Translations under genes and position numbers: made by a program
Shown: one piece after another, positions 50,193 to 58,195 of the stretch
Layout of the letters: each line of letters starts with the position of its first letter
Position numbering within the stretch: position 1 is the first letter of the stretch
The notes under the pieces: generated by a model
What the model was told of the DNA's origin: nothing
Databases searched by the model: none
Seen by the model: only the letters and a program-made list of their open reading frames with translations
Source: an uncultured Neglectibacter sp.
Lineage (GTDB): Bacteria; Bacillota; Clostridia; Oscillospirales; Acutalibacteraceae
Reading direction: 5' to 3'
DNA: 64,000 bases
NCBI GenBank assembly: GCA_937958185.1
Contig: CALFFN010000013.1
Location: 62,001 to 126,000, forward strand

Positions 50193-51566
50193 ATGGCAGG
50201 GAAAAGCAAAATTACTTACGAATGCACCAAATGCGGCTATCAGTCTGCAAAATGGCTGGGAAGGTGCCCGGATTGCGGCGAATGGAACAGCATGGAAGAA
50301 ACGGTGGCGGAGCCTGTGACCTCCACTCGTAGCGCCGCGGTTCGTACGGCAGGCGGGGGAGCGCTGGTGCGCGCTACGTCCATCAATGAGATCAGTACGG
50401 AAGACGAGCACCGCTACCACACCGGGCTGTCAGAGCTGGACAGAGTGCTGGGCGGCGGAATTGTAAAAGGCTCGCTGGTGCTGATATCCGGCGACCCCGG
50501 TATCGGAAAATCCACGCTGTTGCTGCAAATTTGTGAGTTTATGGGGCAAACGCTGAAGATCCTTTACGTATCGGGAGAGGAATCAGCCCGGCAAATCAAG
50601 CTGAGAGCAACCAGGCTCGGAGTGCAAAGCCCGAATTTGAAGATTTTGACCCAGACCGATGTGCAGTATATCACGGAGGAAATTCGGGAAGAAAAGCCCG
50701 ATCTCGTTATGATAGACTCTATCCAGACTATGAACCATACCGATTTATCCTCTTCGCCGGGCAGCATCACCCAAGTGCGGGAATGCACCAACACCATGAT
50801 GCGCTGCGCAAAATCTCTGGATATTCCCGTTATCATCGTAGGGCACGTCAACAAAGACGGCGCCATTGCAGGTCCAAAGGTACTGGAGCACATTGTAGAC
50901 GCCGTGCTGTATTTTGAGGGAGACCGGCAGATGACTTACCGCATTCTGCGGGCTGTGAAGAACCGTTATGGCTCCACCAATGAAATTGGCGTGTTCGATA
51001 TGGGGGAAAGCGGTCTGCAGCAGGTGGAAAATCCATCTCAGGCAATGCTTTCCGGCAGACCAAAGGACGTTTCCGGCACCTGCGTTACCGCCGTGATGGA
51101 GGGTTCCCGCCCAATCTTGGCAGAGATCCAGGGCTTGGCGACCACCTCCGGCTTTGGCACGCCGCGCCGAATGTCAACAGGCTTCGATTATAACCGTATG
51201 GCGCTGATTTTGGCGGTTCTGGAAAAGCGGGCAGGATATTATTTTTCCAATCTGGACGCTTATCTGAACGTGGTCGGCGGGCTGCGGCTGGACGAACCCT
51301 CTGTTGACCTTGCGGTAGCCATGGCGCTGATTTCCAGCCTGAAGGACAAGCCTATCAGGGAAGATACTGTGGTGTTTGGAGAAATCGGTCTGGCAGGGGA
51401 GCTGCGCAGCGTGAACCGGGCAGAGCTCCGCATTTCCGAAGCCTCGCGGCTGGGGTTTACCCGCTGCATTGTTCCGTATCACAATTTGAAGGGGATCAAT
51501 CACCCTCAGGAAATTGAGGTAATTGGCGCAAAAAATATCCGTGACGCCTATGAAGCTGCCACATGA
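50193..51566 (+). CDS. radA: DNA repair protein RadA
   Basis: 457 residues from ATG 50193 (AGGAAA SD six bases before). Zinc finger CTKC...CPDC, RecA-like core with Walker A GDPGIGKST, the RadA-specific KNRYG motif, and a Lon-protease-like C-terminal domain (LAVAMALISS). It branches and resolves recombination intermediates. Overlaps the next gene by 4 bp. Confidence 0.96.
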   Translation: MAGKSKITYECTKCGYQSAKWLGRCPDCGEWNSMEETVAEPVTSTRSAAVRTAGGGALVRATSINEISTEDEHRYHTGLSELDRVLGGGIVKGSLVLISGDPGIGKSTLLLQICEFMGQTLKILYVSGEESARQIKLRATRLGVQSPNLKILTQTDVQYITEEIREEKPDLVMIDSIQTMNHTDLSSSPGSITQVRECTNTMMRCAKSLDIPVIIVGHVNKDGAIAGPKVLEHIVDAVLYFEGDRQMTYRILRAVKNRYGSTNEIGVFDMGESGLQQVENPSQAMLSGRPKDVSGTCVTAVMEGSRPILAEIQGLATTSGFGTPRRMSTGFDYNRMALILAVLEKRAGYYFSNLDAYLNVVGGLRLDEPSVDLAVAMALISSLKDKPIREDTVVFGEIGLAGELRSVNRAELRISEASRLGFTRCIVPYHNLKGINHPQEIEVIGAKNIRDAYEAAT

Positions 51567-52303
51567 AAACTTTATTTTCCATTCCAAGGCTGCCAAACAC
51601 GACGGCAAAGCTGGTGCTGATATCCGGCGAATATCCTGCCTTTGCGCAGAAGCTGCGGGAAATGCAGATAGATACTATTGAAACAGAGCGGGACAGTAGG
51701 CTGCCGCCACCAGTAGCTTTCCACCCGGATATGCAGGCGTGTATCCTAAGCAAGGAAATTATGTTCGTTTTGCAGGGAAGCCCTTTAGTACAGAAGCTGT
51801 CAGGTTATGGGATATACCCAGAAGAAACAGAACGGGAGCCGGGAAATGTCTATCCGGCTGATGTTTTATGCAATGCCTTTGTTTGGAACAAATTTTTGTG
51901 CGGGAATTTGCCGGTACTTGATGGTAGACTGCGGAGAGCCTCCAAACAGCTGGGATACAGGGAAATATTTGTTCGACAAGGGTATGCAGCTTGTTCTGTG
52001 GCGTTGGTGAATGAAAAAGCCGCCATAACATCGGACAGGGGAATCGCAAAGGCTTTGCGCCAATTTGGCGCTGACGTTTTAGAGATTCAGCCGGGTCATA
52101 TTGAGCTGCCAGGGTACAGCACAGGCTTTACCGGCGGCTGCTGCGGGAAATTGTCACCGGGGCTGATGGCGTTTTCCGGGAGTCTGGAAAGTCACCCGGA
52201 CGGTTTGCGGATCAAAAGCTTTCTTACAGACCGGGGAATAAAAACTGTAGAACTGAGCAGCGACAGGTTGCTGGACATTGGCGGAATTATTCCACTGCAA
52301 TAA
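51563..52303 (+). CDS. DUF6873/GME-fold-like protein of unknown function
   Basis: 246 residues, soluble. I am not certain of the family; ADVLCNAFVWNKFLCG, VNEKAAITSDRGIAKAL and GFTGGCCGKL recall the Clostridia DUF6873 family with a GME (amidinotransferase-like) fold. A conserved Cys pair is at GGCCGK. ATGA overlap with radA implies coupled translation. No catalytic claim can be made. Confidence 0.6.
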   Translation: MKTLFSIPRLPNTTAKLVLISGEYPAFAQKLREMQIDTIETERDSRLPPPVAFHPDMQACILSKEIMFVLQGSPLVQKLSGYGIYPEETEREPGNVYPADVLCNAFVWNKFLCGNLPVLDGRLRRASKQLGYREIFVRQGYAACSVALVNEKAAITSDRGIAKALRQFGADVLEIQPGHIELPGYSTGFTGGCCGKLSPGLMAFSGSLESHPDGLRIKSFLTDRGIKTVELSSDRLLDIGGIIPLQ

Positions 52304-52455
52304 TGAACAGGTACTTGCAGGAAACAAAGTGCGTGTGGAGGAACAGAAGCGATTCATGAAATTTCCACTTGGCATGCATGAAGAAAAACGTTTCTCTGAA
52401 AAAAGGAAGCAATTTATAAAGGAAGCGTCCCAAAATGGGCAGGTAAAAAACGAAA

Positions 52456-52495
52456 TCCTAAATTATAGAAAATGAATATTTTCTATAATTTAGGA
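52456..52495. repeat. 18-bp perfect palindrome before a tyrosine recombinase gene
   Basis: Arms 52456-52473 and 52478-52495 are perfect reverse complements around GAAT. It ends 38 bp before the recombinase start and has no T-run, so it is not a typical terminator. It may be an operator or a recombination site. Confidence 0.7.
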
Positions 52496-52533
52496 GAGAT
52501 TAAAAACAGAAATAAGGAGGTTATCCTACAGAA

Positions 52534-53568
52534 ATGAGCTTTTCCATTAAAGACGATATGCCATACGTGGTACAGGAATATGCCATGTATTTGCGCAACA
52601 TCAAGGGTTTATCCGCAAAAACCGTGGAACAGTATTGCAAAGACCTGCGGACTTTTTTTCGATTTATCAAATTGGACCGCGGTCTTTGTGGCGAGATTCC
52701 CATGTCTGAAACTCCTGTGCAAGACGTGGATATTGATTTTATCAAATCCATTCGAGCCTACGACGTATTTTCTTTTATGAACTTCGTGGCTGACGAGCGA
52801 AATAATATGGCGTCTACCCGGCAGCGAAAATCCACCTCGCTGAAATCCTTTTTCAATTATCTGACGGTCCATGAGAAGCTGCTAAATGAAAATCCCACAG
52901 AGAACCTGACTCCCCCAAAAAAGAAGAAGTCTCTTCCCCATTTTTTATCTCTCGAACAAAGTATCGAACTATTGAACGCAGTAGAAGGACCCAATGCGGA
53001 GCGCGACCGCTGCATTCTGACGCTGTTTCTAAACTGTGGAATGCGGCTTTCCGAGCTGGTTTCCATCAATCTTTCCGACGTGATACACAACAATTCTACC
53101 CTGCGGATTCTGGGCAAAGGCAATAAAGAGCGCATTGTGTACTTAAATCAGGCGTGCCTGGAAGCAATCGACGCCTATCTGGCTGTGCGCCCAAAAGACA
53201 ATGTGATAGACCGAAACGCCCTGTTTCTCAGTAACCGCGGCACCCGAATAAAGCCTATCACAGTGGAGCTTATGGTCAAGAAATACCTGGACAAAATCGG
53301 CCTCAGCGGTCCTGGATATTCTGTTCACAAGCTGCGCCACACCGCCGCCACGCTCATGTATCGGTATGGCGGCGTAGATATCCGCGTCCTTCAGGATATT
53401 CTGGGTCATGCCAATCTGGGCACTACAGAAATTTATACCCATACCTCCAGCGACCAGATGGAACAGGCAATCAACGCAAACCCTCTGGCAAATGTCACGA
53501 AGCGAAAATCAAAGCCCAGTAGTAAAGCCGTTTTACTTGACGGCGAACAGGACGAACCAGATGAATAA
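52534..53568 (+). CDS. Tyrosine recombinase, XerC/XerD family
   Basis: 344 residues. N-terminal SAM-like core-binding domain (about 8-115), catalytic domain after about 135. Active site: Arg in NCGMRLSEL, Lys in LGKGNKERIV, HKLRH, LGHANLGTTEIYTH with Tyr as nucleophile. Longer at both ends than XerD (296 aa). AAGGAGG SD. A xerD gene lies 2 kb away, so this is a second, possibly chromosomal, Xer enzyme. Confidence 0.93.
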   Translation: MSFSIKDDMPYVVQEYAMYLRNIKGLSAKTVEQYCKDLRTFFRFIKLDRGLCGEIPMSETPVQDVDIDFIKSIRAYDVFSFMNFVADERNNMASTRQRKSTSLKSFFNYLTVHEKLLNENPTENLTPPKKKKSLPHFLSLEQSIELLNAVEGPNAERDRCILTLFLNCGMRLSELVSINLSDVIHNNSTLRILGKGNKERIVYLNQACLEAIDAYLAVRPKDNVIDRNALFLSNRGTRIKPITVELMVKKYLDKIGLSGPGYSVHKLRHTAATLMYRYGGVDIRVLQDILGHANLGTTEIYTHTSSDQMEQAINANPLANVTKRKSKPSSKAVLLDGEQDEPDE

Positions 53569-53624
53569 CCCGATCGAACTCTGTTTTCCTTTCAGATTTC
53601 AAAAAGCTATGAGGAGACGCTATC

Positions 53625-54452
53625 ATGCAATTCGGAATGCCAACGTTAGTGGAAAATCGAACATTGGAAGAAAATATTGCTTTGTGCAAAAGATTGGGTT
53701 TAAGCTTCATCGAGTTGAACATGAATTTTCCAGAATACCAACTAAACCGACTGGAAAGGGTAAATGCTTTACTGGAAGCCGCAAGTTCGGCAGGGATCTA
53801 TTACACCATACACCTTGATGAAAATCTGGATATCGCAAATTTCAATCAGCTTGTGTCTTCCGCGTACCTTGAAACGGTTCAAAGAACCATTGATGTCGCA
53901 AAGAAGCTGATCGGTCTGCGCGATAGATACGGAGACGTATCCCAGCCTCTTGTCCTTAATATGCACATAAACCACGGTATCTATATTACCCTTCCTAATC
54001 AAAAGGTCCAGATGTATGAGCGAAATTTTGATACCTACAAAAGCTCTTATTTGCTTTTCCGAAAGCTGTGTGAAAAGTGGATCGGCAGTGCAGATATCGT
54101 GATTTCTATTGAAAACACCGACCTCTTTCGGTATTATGAGAGAAAGGTGATTGAACAGTTGCTGCAAAGCCCTGCATTTTGCTTGACCTGGGATATTGGG
54201 CATTCCAAAGCAGCCGGAGAAAGAGATCGTTCTTTTCTTGAGACACACCAGCCAAAGCTGTGCCATTTCCATATTCATGACGGCACAGAAGCTCCTCCTA
54301 AAAACCATCTTGCCCTTGGCGACGGTGAAATAGAGTTGGAGAAAAGGCTTCAGCTTGCAAAAAAACGCAATGCCAGGTGTGTGCTGGAAACAAAAACTGC
54401 CGCAGCTTTGGAAAAATCCGTGCACTGGCTGAAACAAAGAAATTATCTCTAA
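53625..54452 (+). CDS. TIM-barrel sugar-phosphate isomerase/epimerase-like protein
   Basis: 275 residues of the AP endonuclease 2/xylose isomerase-like fold. Metal-ligand motifs: IELNMNFPE (Glu), VLNMHINHG (His), ISIENTD (Glu), LTWDIGHS (Asp, His), HFHIHDG (His). Substrate unknown. SD GAGGAG upstream. Ends at a strong terminator. Confidence 0.85.
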   Translation: MQFGMPTLVENRTLEENIALCKRLGLSFIELNMNFPEYQLNRLERVNALLEAASSAGIYYTIHLDENLDIANFNQLVSSAYLETVQRTIDVAKKLIGLRDRYGDVSQPLVLNMHINHGIYITLPNQKVQMYERNFDTYKSSYLLFRKLCEKWIGSADIVISIENTDLFRYYERKVIEQLLQSPAFCLTWDIGHSKAAGERDRSFLETHQPKLCHFHIHDGTEAPPKNHLALGDGEIELEKRLQLAKKRNARCVLETKTAAALEKSVHWLKQRNYL

Positions 54453-54456
54453 CGCT

Positions 54457-54501
54457 AAAAAAGGAACCCGGAATCAACATGATTTTCCGGGTTCCTTTTT
54501 T
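54457..54501. terminator. Strong bidirectional terminator
   Basis: AAAAAAGGAACCCGGAA pairs with TTCCGGGTTCCTTTTTT around an 11-nt loop. It separates the plus-strand TIM-barrel gene and the minus-strand DUF624 gene. Confidence 0.95.
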
Positions 54502-54527
54502 ATATGAGAGTTCCTTGCTTCGGTTCT

Positions 54528-55550
54528 TTACAAATTGTGTTCTTCTCTTTCCTGCTCTGTCAACTGAGACTGCTTTACAAGCTTCCCGTTGATATACACG
54601 TATTTGTCTTCGTCAGAGCGCTGCTCCCTGGAAGGCTCTTTGAATATTCCCGGAAAGCTCGCCGTTACGGAATCGCCCTCCGCCGGATTTTTCCTGCCGG
54701 CATTTTTCTCTTCCTCCAGCTTTCTCTGATAAGGCTGGATCAAATATTGGTCAATGACGGGATATATAGTGAAATTGATAAGGTAGCTGACAAAGGAAAA
54801 CAGCAGTAAAATCACTATCCAGAAGAAAATCATTACGGTCAGCGGCATAATGGGAATCAACAGCACCGCAATGACCAAAGCTGCCAAAACCAAAGTGATC
54901 AGTAGATTCCTGCCAAACCCGGCAAGAACGAAAATCAGGGCGTTTTTATAAACTTGCCCGAATTTCAGATCAAAGGTCACAAACATAACGGGAATATAAT
55001 ACTGCGCCCATAAGAACGTCACTGCAACCACGATACAGACCCAGAAGGGCACATACAGCAAGGCGTTTGACACCGCGTTGTTGTAATAATATATCATAGC
55101 AAAGCTCAGTACCACGTACAGCAAGTACGTGACGAAGCCGTTCAGCAGGAAGTATTTCCAGTTGTTTTTTACGGCGCTCCAAAAATCGGACCAGACAAAA
55201 GCGTGCTCCTCACGGGCAAAGTTCCGCGTCACATAGGTCAGCCCGGCGGTAAAAGGAGCTAACATCACCACAGGCAGCGGCACAACGTACAAGTTCCAGA
55301 TATCCAGCGTGACCTTCCCGCTGGCAGTCATTATCTGTATGACGATATGCGGCAAAAACAGGTAGATACAAGCCATCAGGACAGCTACCACTACGGCAGG
55401 TATCATAAAGATCAGATTCAGTTGGAGCAGTTTAGTGAATTTTCTGCCGTATATTTCAAAAAAGCGGATCGGCGCAGCCTTGGGGATCTCGTCTTTTTCC
55501 ACGCCGGGTCCCGGCTTATTGTAGCTCCCCCAAAAGTTAAAAAGACCCAT
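54528..55550 (-). CDS. DUF624 (YesL-like) polytopic membrane protein
   Basis: 340 residues. About six TM segments (first at about 43-68) and a hydrophilic, charged C-terminal tail of ~75 residues. LAPFTAGLTYVTRNFAREEHAFVWSDF is a typical DUF624 block (given in part: RNFAREEHAFVWSDF). Function unknown; often near carbohydrate transport. Start ATG 55550, with AGGAGAG upstream. Confidence 0.82.
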   Translation of the reverse strand: MGLFNFWGSYNKPGPGVEKDEIPKAAPIRFFEIYGRKFTKLLQLNLIFMIPAVVVAVLMACIYLFLPHIVIQIMTASGKVTLDIWNLYVVPLPVVMLAPFTAGLTYVTRNFAREEHAFVWSDFWSAVKNNWKYFLLNGFVTYLLYVVLSFAMIYYYNNAVSNALLYVPFWVCIVVAVTFLWAQYYIPVMFVTFDLKFGQVYKNALIFVLAGFGRNLLITLVLAALVIAVLLIPIMPLTVMIFFWIVILLLFSFVSYLINFTIYPVIDQYLIQPYQRKLEEEKNAGRKNPAEGDSVTASFPGIFKEPSREQRSDEDKYVYINGKLVKQSQLTEQEREEHNL

Positions 55551-55603
55551 ATTTCTCTCCTAACTGAAACTGATTTATTGTTTGGAATGCTTGTCCGGCA
55601 GGC

Positions 55604-56494
55604 TTATCCTATCTTCGCCTTGGGGTGGCAGTCCTGATAGACGCGCTTCACATGGTTGTCCAACAGCTGGACGTACACCTGCGTGGAGGAAATATCCGCA
55701 TGACCCATCATGGTCTGGATATCTTTCACAGAAGCGCCGTTTTCCAGCAGATGCAGCGCAAAGGAATGGCGCAGCGTATGGGGCGTGATTTCCTTACTGA
55801 TACCGGCTTCCGTGGCATAGCCTTTTACGATCTTCCAGAAGCCCTGGCGGGTCAGCCTGCCGCCGTTCAAATTGACAAACAGGGCGTTTTCGCTTTCAGG
55901 ACCTGCGATCAGACCGCGCATTCGATAGATATAATCGGAAACCGCCACTACCGCAGACGGATAAATGGGGATTGGGCGGATTCCTTTGCTCCCCCTGCAG
56001 TACAGCACGCCGGAGCGGAGATTGATGTCCTTGATATTCAAATTGATAAGCTCGGAAACGCGAATGCCGGTAGCGTAAAGAAGCTCCAGCATCGCCTTGT
56101 CCCGGCAGCCCTTGGGCTCAGTGATATCCGGCTGCGCCAGCAGACGTTCGATATCTTCCCCGGAAAGCACCTGAGGAAGCTTTTTCACCGTTTTTTCCAG
56201 CTTGATCCCCTTTGCGGGGTTATAATCCAGCATTCCCCGGAAAATGAGAAACTTGTAAAAGCAGCGTACAGACGCCAGGTTCCGGGAAATCGTGGTGGGA
56301 GACCGTTTCAGGTCGTGCAGGTGGTCAATATATTCCTGAATGACTGCCTCGTCTGCCTCAACAGGCGCAACGCCACGCTCAGACAAAAACTCCAAAAAAG
56401 ACATCACATCACGGAGATAAGACTCCCGTGTGTTTGCCGAGTTGGACTTCTGGTTTGTCAGATAATCGCTAAACATCGAATAATAGTCATTCAT
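55604..56494 (-). CDS. xerD: Site-specific recombinase XerD
   Basis: 296 residues, the classical XerD length. Active site: Arg in ATGIRVSEL, Lys in CRGSKGIRP, HTLRHSFALHLL, MGHADISSTQVYVQL (His, Tyr). Resolves chromosome dimers at dif. The spoIIM-xerD order on the same strand is the same as in Bacillus. A dif-like site lies 1.1 kb upstream. Confidence 0.93.
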   Translation of the reverse strand: MNDYYSMFSDYLTNQKSNSANTRESYLRDVMSFLEFLSERGVAPVEADEAVIQEYIDHLHDLKRSPTTISRNLASVRCFYKFLIFRGMLDYNPAKGIKLEKTVKKLPQVLSGEDIERLLAQPDITEPKGCRDKAMLELLYATGIRVSELINLNIKDINLRSGVLYCRGSKGIRPIPIYPSAVVAVSDYIYRMRGLIAGPESENALFVNLNGGRLTRQGFWKIVKGYATEAGISKEITPHTLRHSFALHLLENGASVKDIQTMMGHADISSTQVYVQLLDNHVKRVYQDCHPKAKIG

Positions 56495-56522
56495 CCCTTA
56501 CTTCCCCACTTTCTACAGACCT

Positions 56523-57140
56523 CTATACAAAGAACAGGACGCCGAGCATTGCCAAACCACCGCACAGAAAAGAAGATACGACCAAAATACAGAGAAAGGC
56601 AATATAGTCTTTCCAATAGCTGCGGAAATCAAGTGTTGCCGATTTCCGAAAATCATCGGAAAATTGTACCGCCCGTACTCCAAATAGCAGGAGCAGAATG
56701 GACGAGACGGCAGCGCCGGGCAAATATATCAACGCAAATTTCCCCAAACCATACAGCCCGTCCGCCCAAAGGGCGGAAGAAACTGCGATCCCCATAGCAG
56801 CGCCCTTACATAAGAGCAGACAGGGCGTCAGGAAACAGCCAAAAGCTGTAAAGCCAGAGAGAAATATTACAGTCAGGAAAATAAGCGAATGAAGCAAAAG
56901 TGTGGAAAAACAGGACAAAAAACCTGCTGCAGGCTGCGGAACGCCGGAAAAGAATAAGGGAAATAAATTTCGCTCCCGCAGCCCGTCAGGGATAAGAAAC
57001 AGAAACGAACCTGCCAGCACTCCGGCAAAAAGCAATAACGATAAACAGAGAAACGTTCCCTTTCGATGGGAACACTTGTCCCAAAAAACTGTGCTCTCCA
57101 ATCTGGGGCAGTCAGGCAGTGAAACAATTTTTCTTTTCAT
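56523..57140 (-). CDS. spoIIM: Stage II sporulation protein M
   Basis: 205 residues, four to five TM helices. Needed with SpoIID and SpoIIP for septal wall thinning and engulfment. ATG 57140 was chosen because AAAGGAAG lies nine bases upstream; ATG 57170 has no SD. Conserved-type segments: GGVPQPAAGF region, LHSLIFL, LPGAAVSSILLLLFGVRA. The call rests on fold and on xerD adjacency; other SpoIIM-like membrane proteins are possible. Confidence 0.85.
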   Translation of the reverse strand: MKRKIVSLPDCPRLESTVFWDKCSHRKGTFLCLSLLLFAGVLAGSFLFLIPDGLRERNLFPLFFSGVPQPAAGFLSCFSTLLLHSLIFLTVIFLSGFTAFGCFLTPCLLLCKGAAMGIAVSSALWADGLYGLGKFALIYLPGAAVSSILLLLFGVRAVQFSDDFRKSATLDFRSYWKDYIAFLCILVVSSFLCGGLAMLGVLFFV

Positions 57141-57306
57141 AGAGGTTGACTTCCTTTCCGGCAAAAACATAAAAGCGCTCTAAGTCATCTCTATGAAAAA
57201 AGAAGAAAAAGTATACTGAAAAAGGATGGAAACGTATAAATTCAAATCTTGTTTTTGAAACCAAGGTTAACAAATTATTGGAAACCAGTTTCAAGAGGGC
57301 AAAAAA

Positions 57307-57426
57307 ATGAAAGTAAATAAATTATGGAGAAGCATTGAGCGGAAAAAGTGGGAAAATCAAGTGAAAAATCTGGTCGAAAATACAAAATATGCGATTTTTA
57401 AGCTTCTGCAACAGCACATCTTGTGA
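57307..57426 (+). CDS. Possible 39-residue basic amphipathic peptide
   Basis: ATG 57307 with AAGAGGG eight bases upstream, coding for MKVNKLWRSIERKK... and ending LLQQHIL. It is helical and basic, with no family known to me. It is isolated on the plus strand in an AT-rich gap, so it may be spurious. Confidence 0.25.
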   Translation: MKVNKLWRSIERKKWENQVKNLVENTKYAIFKLLQQHIL

Positions 57427-57594
57427 TTTTTGGAATACTGAAATTTCCAGATTTTAAGCGGATTTTCAGGTTTCCTATTCCTTGTCTCAGCAAAAATCAG
57501 AAAACTTTCCTCGTGTTTTTATACTATAATACAATTCTCTGGATTTTGCAAGAGAAAAAATGAATATTTTCTCAGGATTTATTTTAAACTGCAA

Positions 57595-57622
57595 AAATTA
57601 TGTAATATACATTATGTAAACT
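57595..57622 (+). other. dif/Xer-like recombination site candidate
   Basis: A 28-mer whose right half ATTATGTAAACT is identical, as I recall it, to the XerD arm of Firmicute dif sites, with a central AATATA. The left arm is divergent and carries a second TTATGTAA. A partly overlapping similar motif follows (ATGTATATTATGCG). Confidence 0.5.
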
Positions 57623-57733
57623 AATGTATATTATGCGAAGATGGTTATGTCGTCTATTCAAGATTTTGTGTGTATAAAAATACACGCAGCTACACTGTGT
57701 GTATTTGCGCTTCCCTATTTTCATAAGGATTGA

Positions 57734-58111
57734 TTAAAATTTCACCCGGTCTTTTCGGTTTACCCCTAAAATTCCGCCGATAGAACCGCTGAGCAAAATT
57801 GCGGCAAATTTTCCAACGCTGGCAATGGAAAAATCATTTTTGAGCAGAAGAACGGAGACCAGCGCAACACAGAACGAGAAAATCAGCCCGCTTATTATGC
57901 CGAAAATCAGTCCTTTTTCTCTGGCGTAGGCGGCAGAAATCAACCCGCCTAAGAAGACAGCGAGACAGCCGATGACAGTCGTGATGATAGGGATGATCCC
58001 CCGCGGCAGTGCTTTCATCTTTCCGAAAATCAGTGCAAACAGTACCAATAGAGCCGCGCCTGTAATAACCATTACGCTCACGGACAATAAAATCGCTTTT
58101 CCTTTTTTCAT
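57734..58111 (-). CDS. TIGR04086 family small membrane protein
   Basis: 125 residues, four TM helices with Gly-rich turns (CLAVFLGGLISAAYAREKG, LSGSIGGILGVNRK). The family is found across Clostridia near yajC and tgt, as here. Function unknown. Its SD (GAGG) is formed by the 3' arm of the upstream hairpin. Confidence 0.88.
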   Translation of the reverse strand: MKKGKAILLSVSVMVITGAALLVLFALIFGKMKALPRGIIPIITTVIGCLAVFLGGLISAAYAREKGLIFGIISGLIFSFCVALVSVLLLKNDFSIASVGKFAAILLSGSIGGILGVNRKDRVKF

Positions 58112-58177
58112 AAAAAGAACCTCACAACTCTGAGATATCCATATCCTTTGCTATGGTAATCTCTATGAGCTGTGAGG
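58112..58177 (-). terminator. Terminator after ABC exporter overlapping the next RBS
   Basis: On the minus strand, CCTCACA (58177-58171) pairs with TGTGAGG (58126-58120), with further nested pairing, then TTCTTTTT. The right arm contains the SD of the TIGR04086 gene, so folding could both end transcription and hide that RBS. Confidence 0.65.
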
Positions 58178-58195
58178 CGTTTTTATGTGTGAACT

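Larger units (their letters stand above)
57171..57733. other. AT-rich gene-poor interval between spoIIM and TIGR04086 genes
   Basis: About 560 bp, clearly richer in A+T than its neighbours. It holds a possible 39-residue ORF (57307-57426), a palindrome GAGAAAA...TTTTCTC (57552-57573), a dif-like site (57595-57622) and a short GTGTAT-AAAA-ATACAC hairpin near 57671. No large gene is supported. Confidence 0.7.

Noticed and set aside
52356..52475. A 39-codon Lys-rich ORF before the recombinase
   Set aside because: Its SD is too far (14 bases) and its end lies inside the palindrome; no family recognised.
57255..57275. Rex operator (TTAACAA half-site) upstream of spoIIM
   Set aside because: Only one half-site is present; the second arm does not match.
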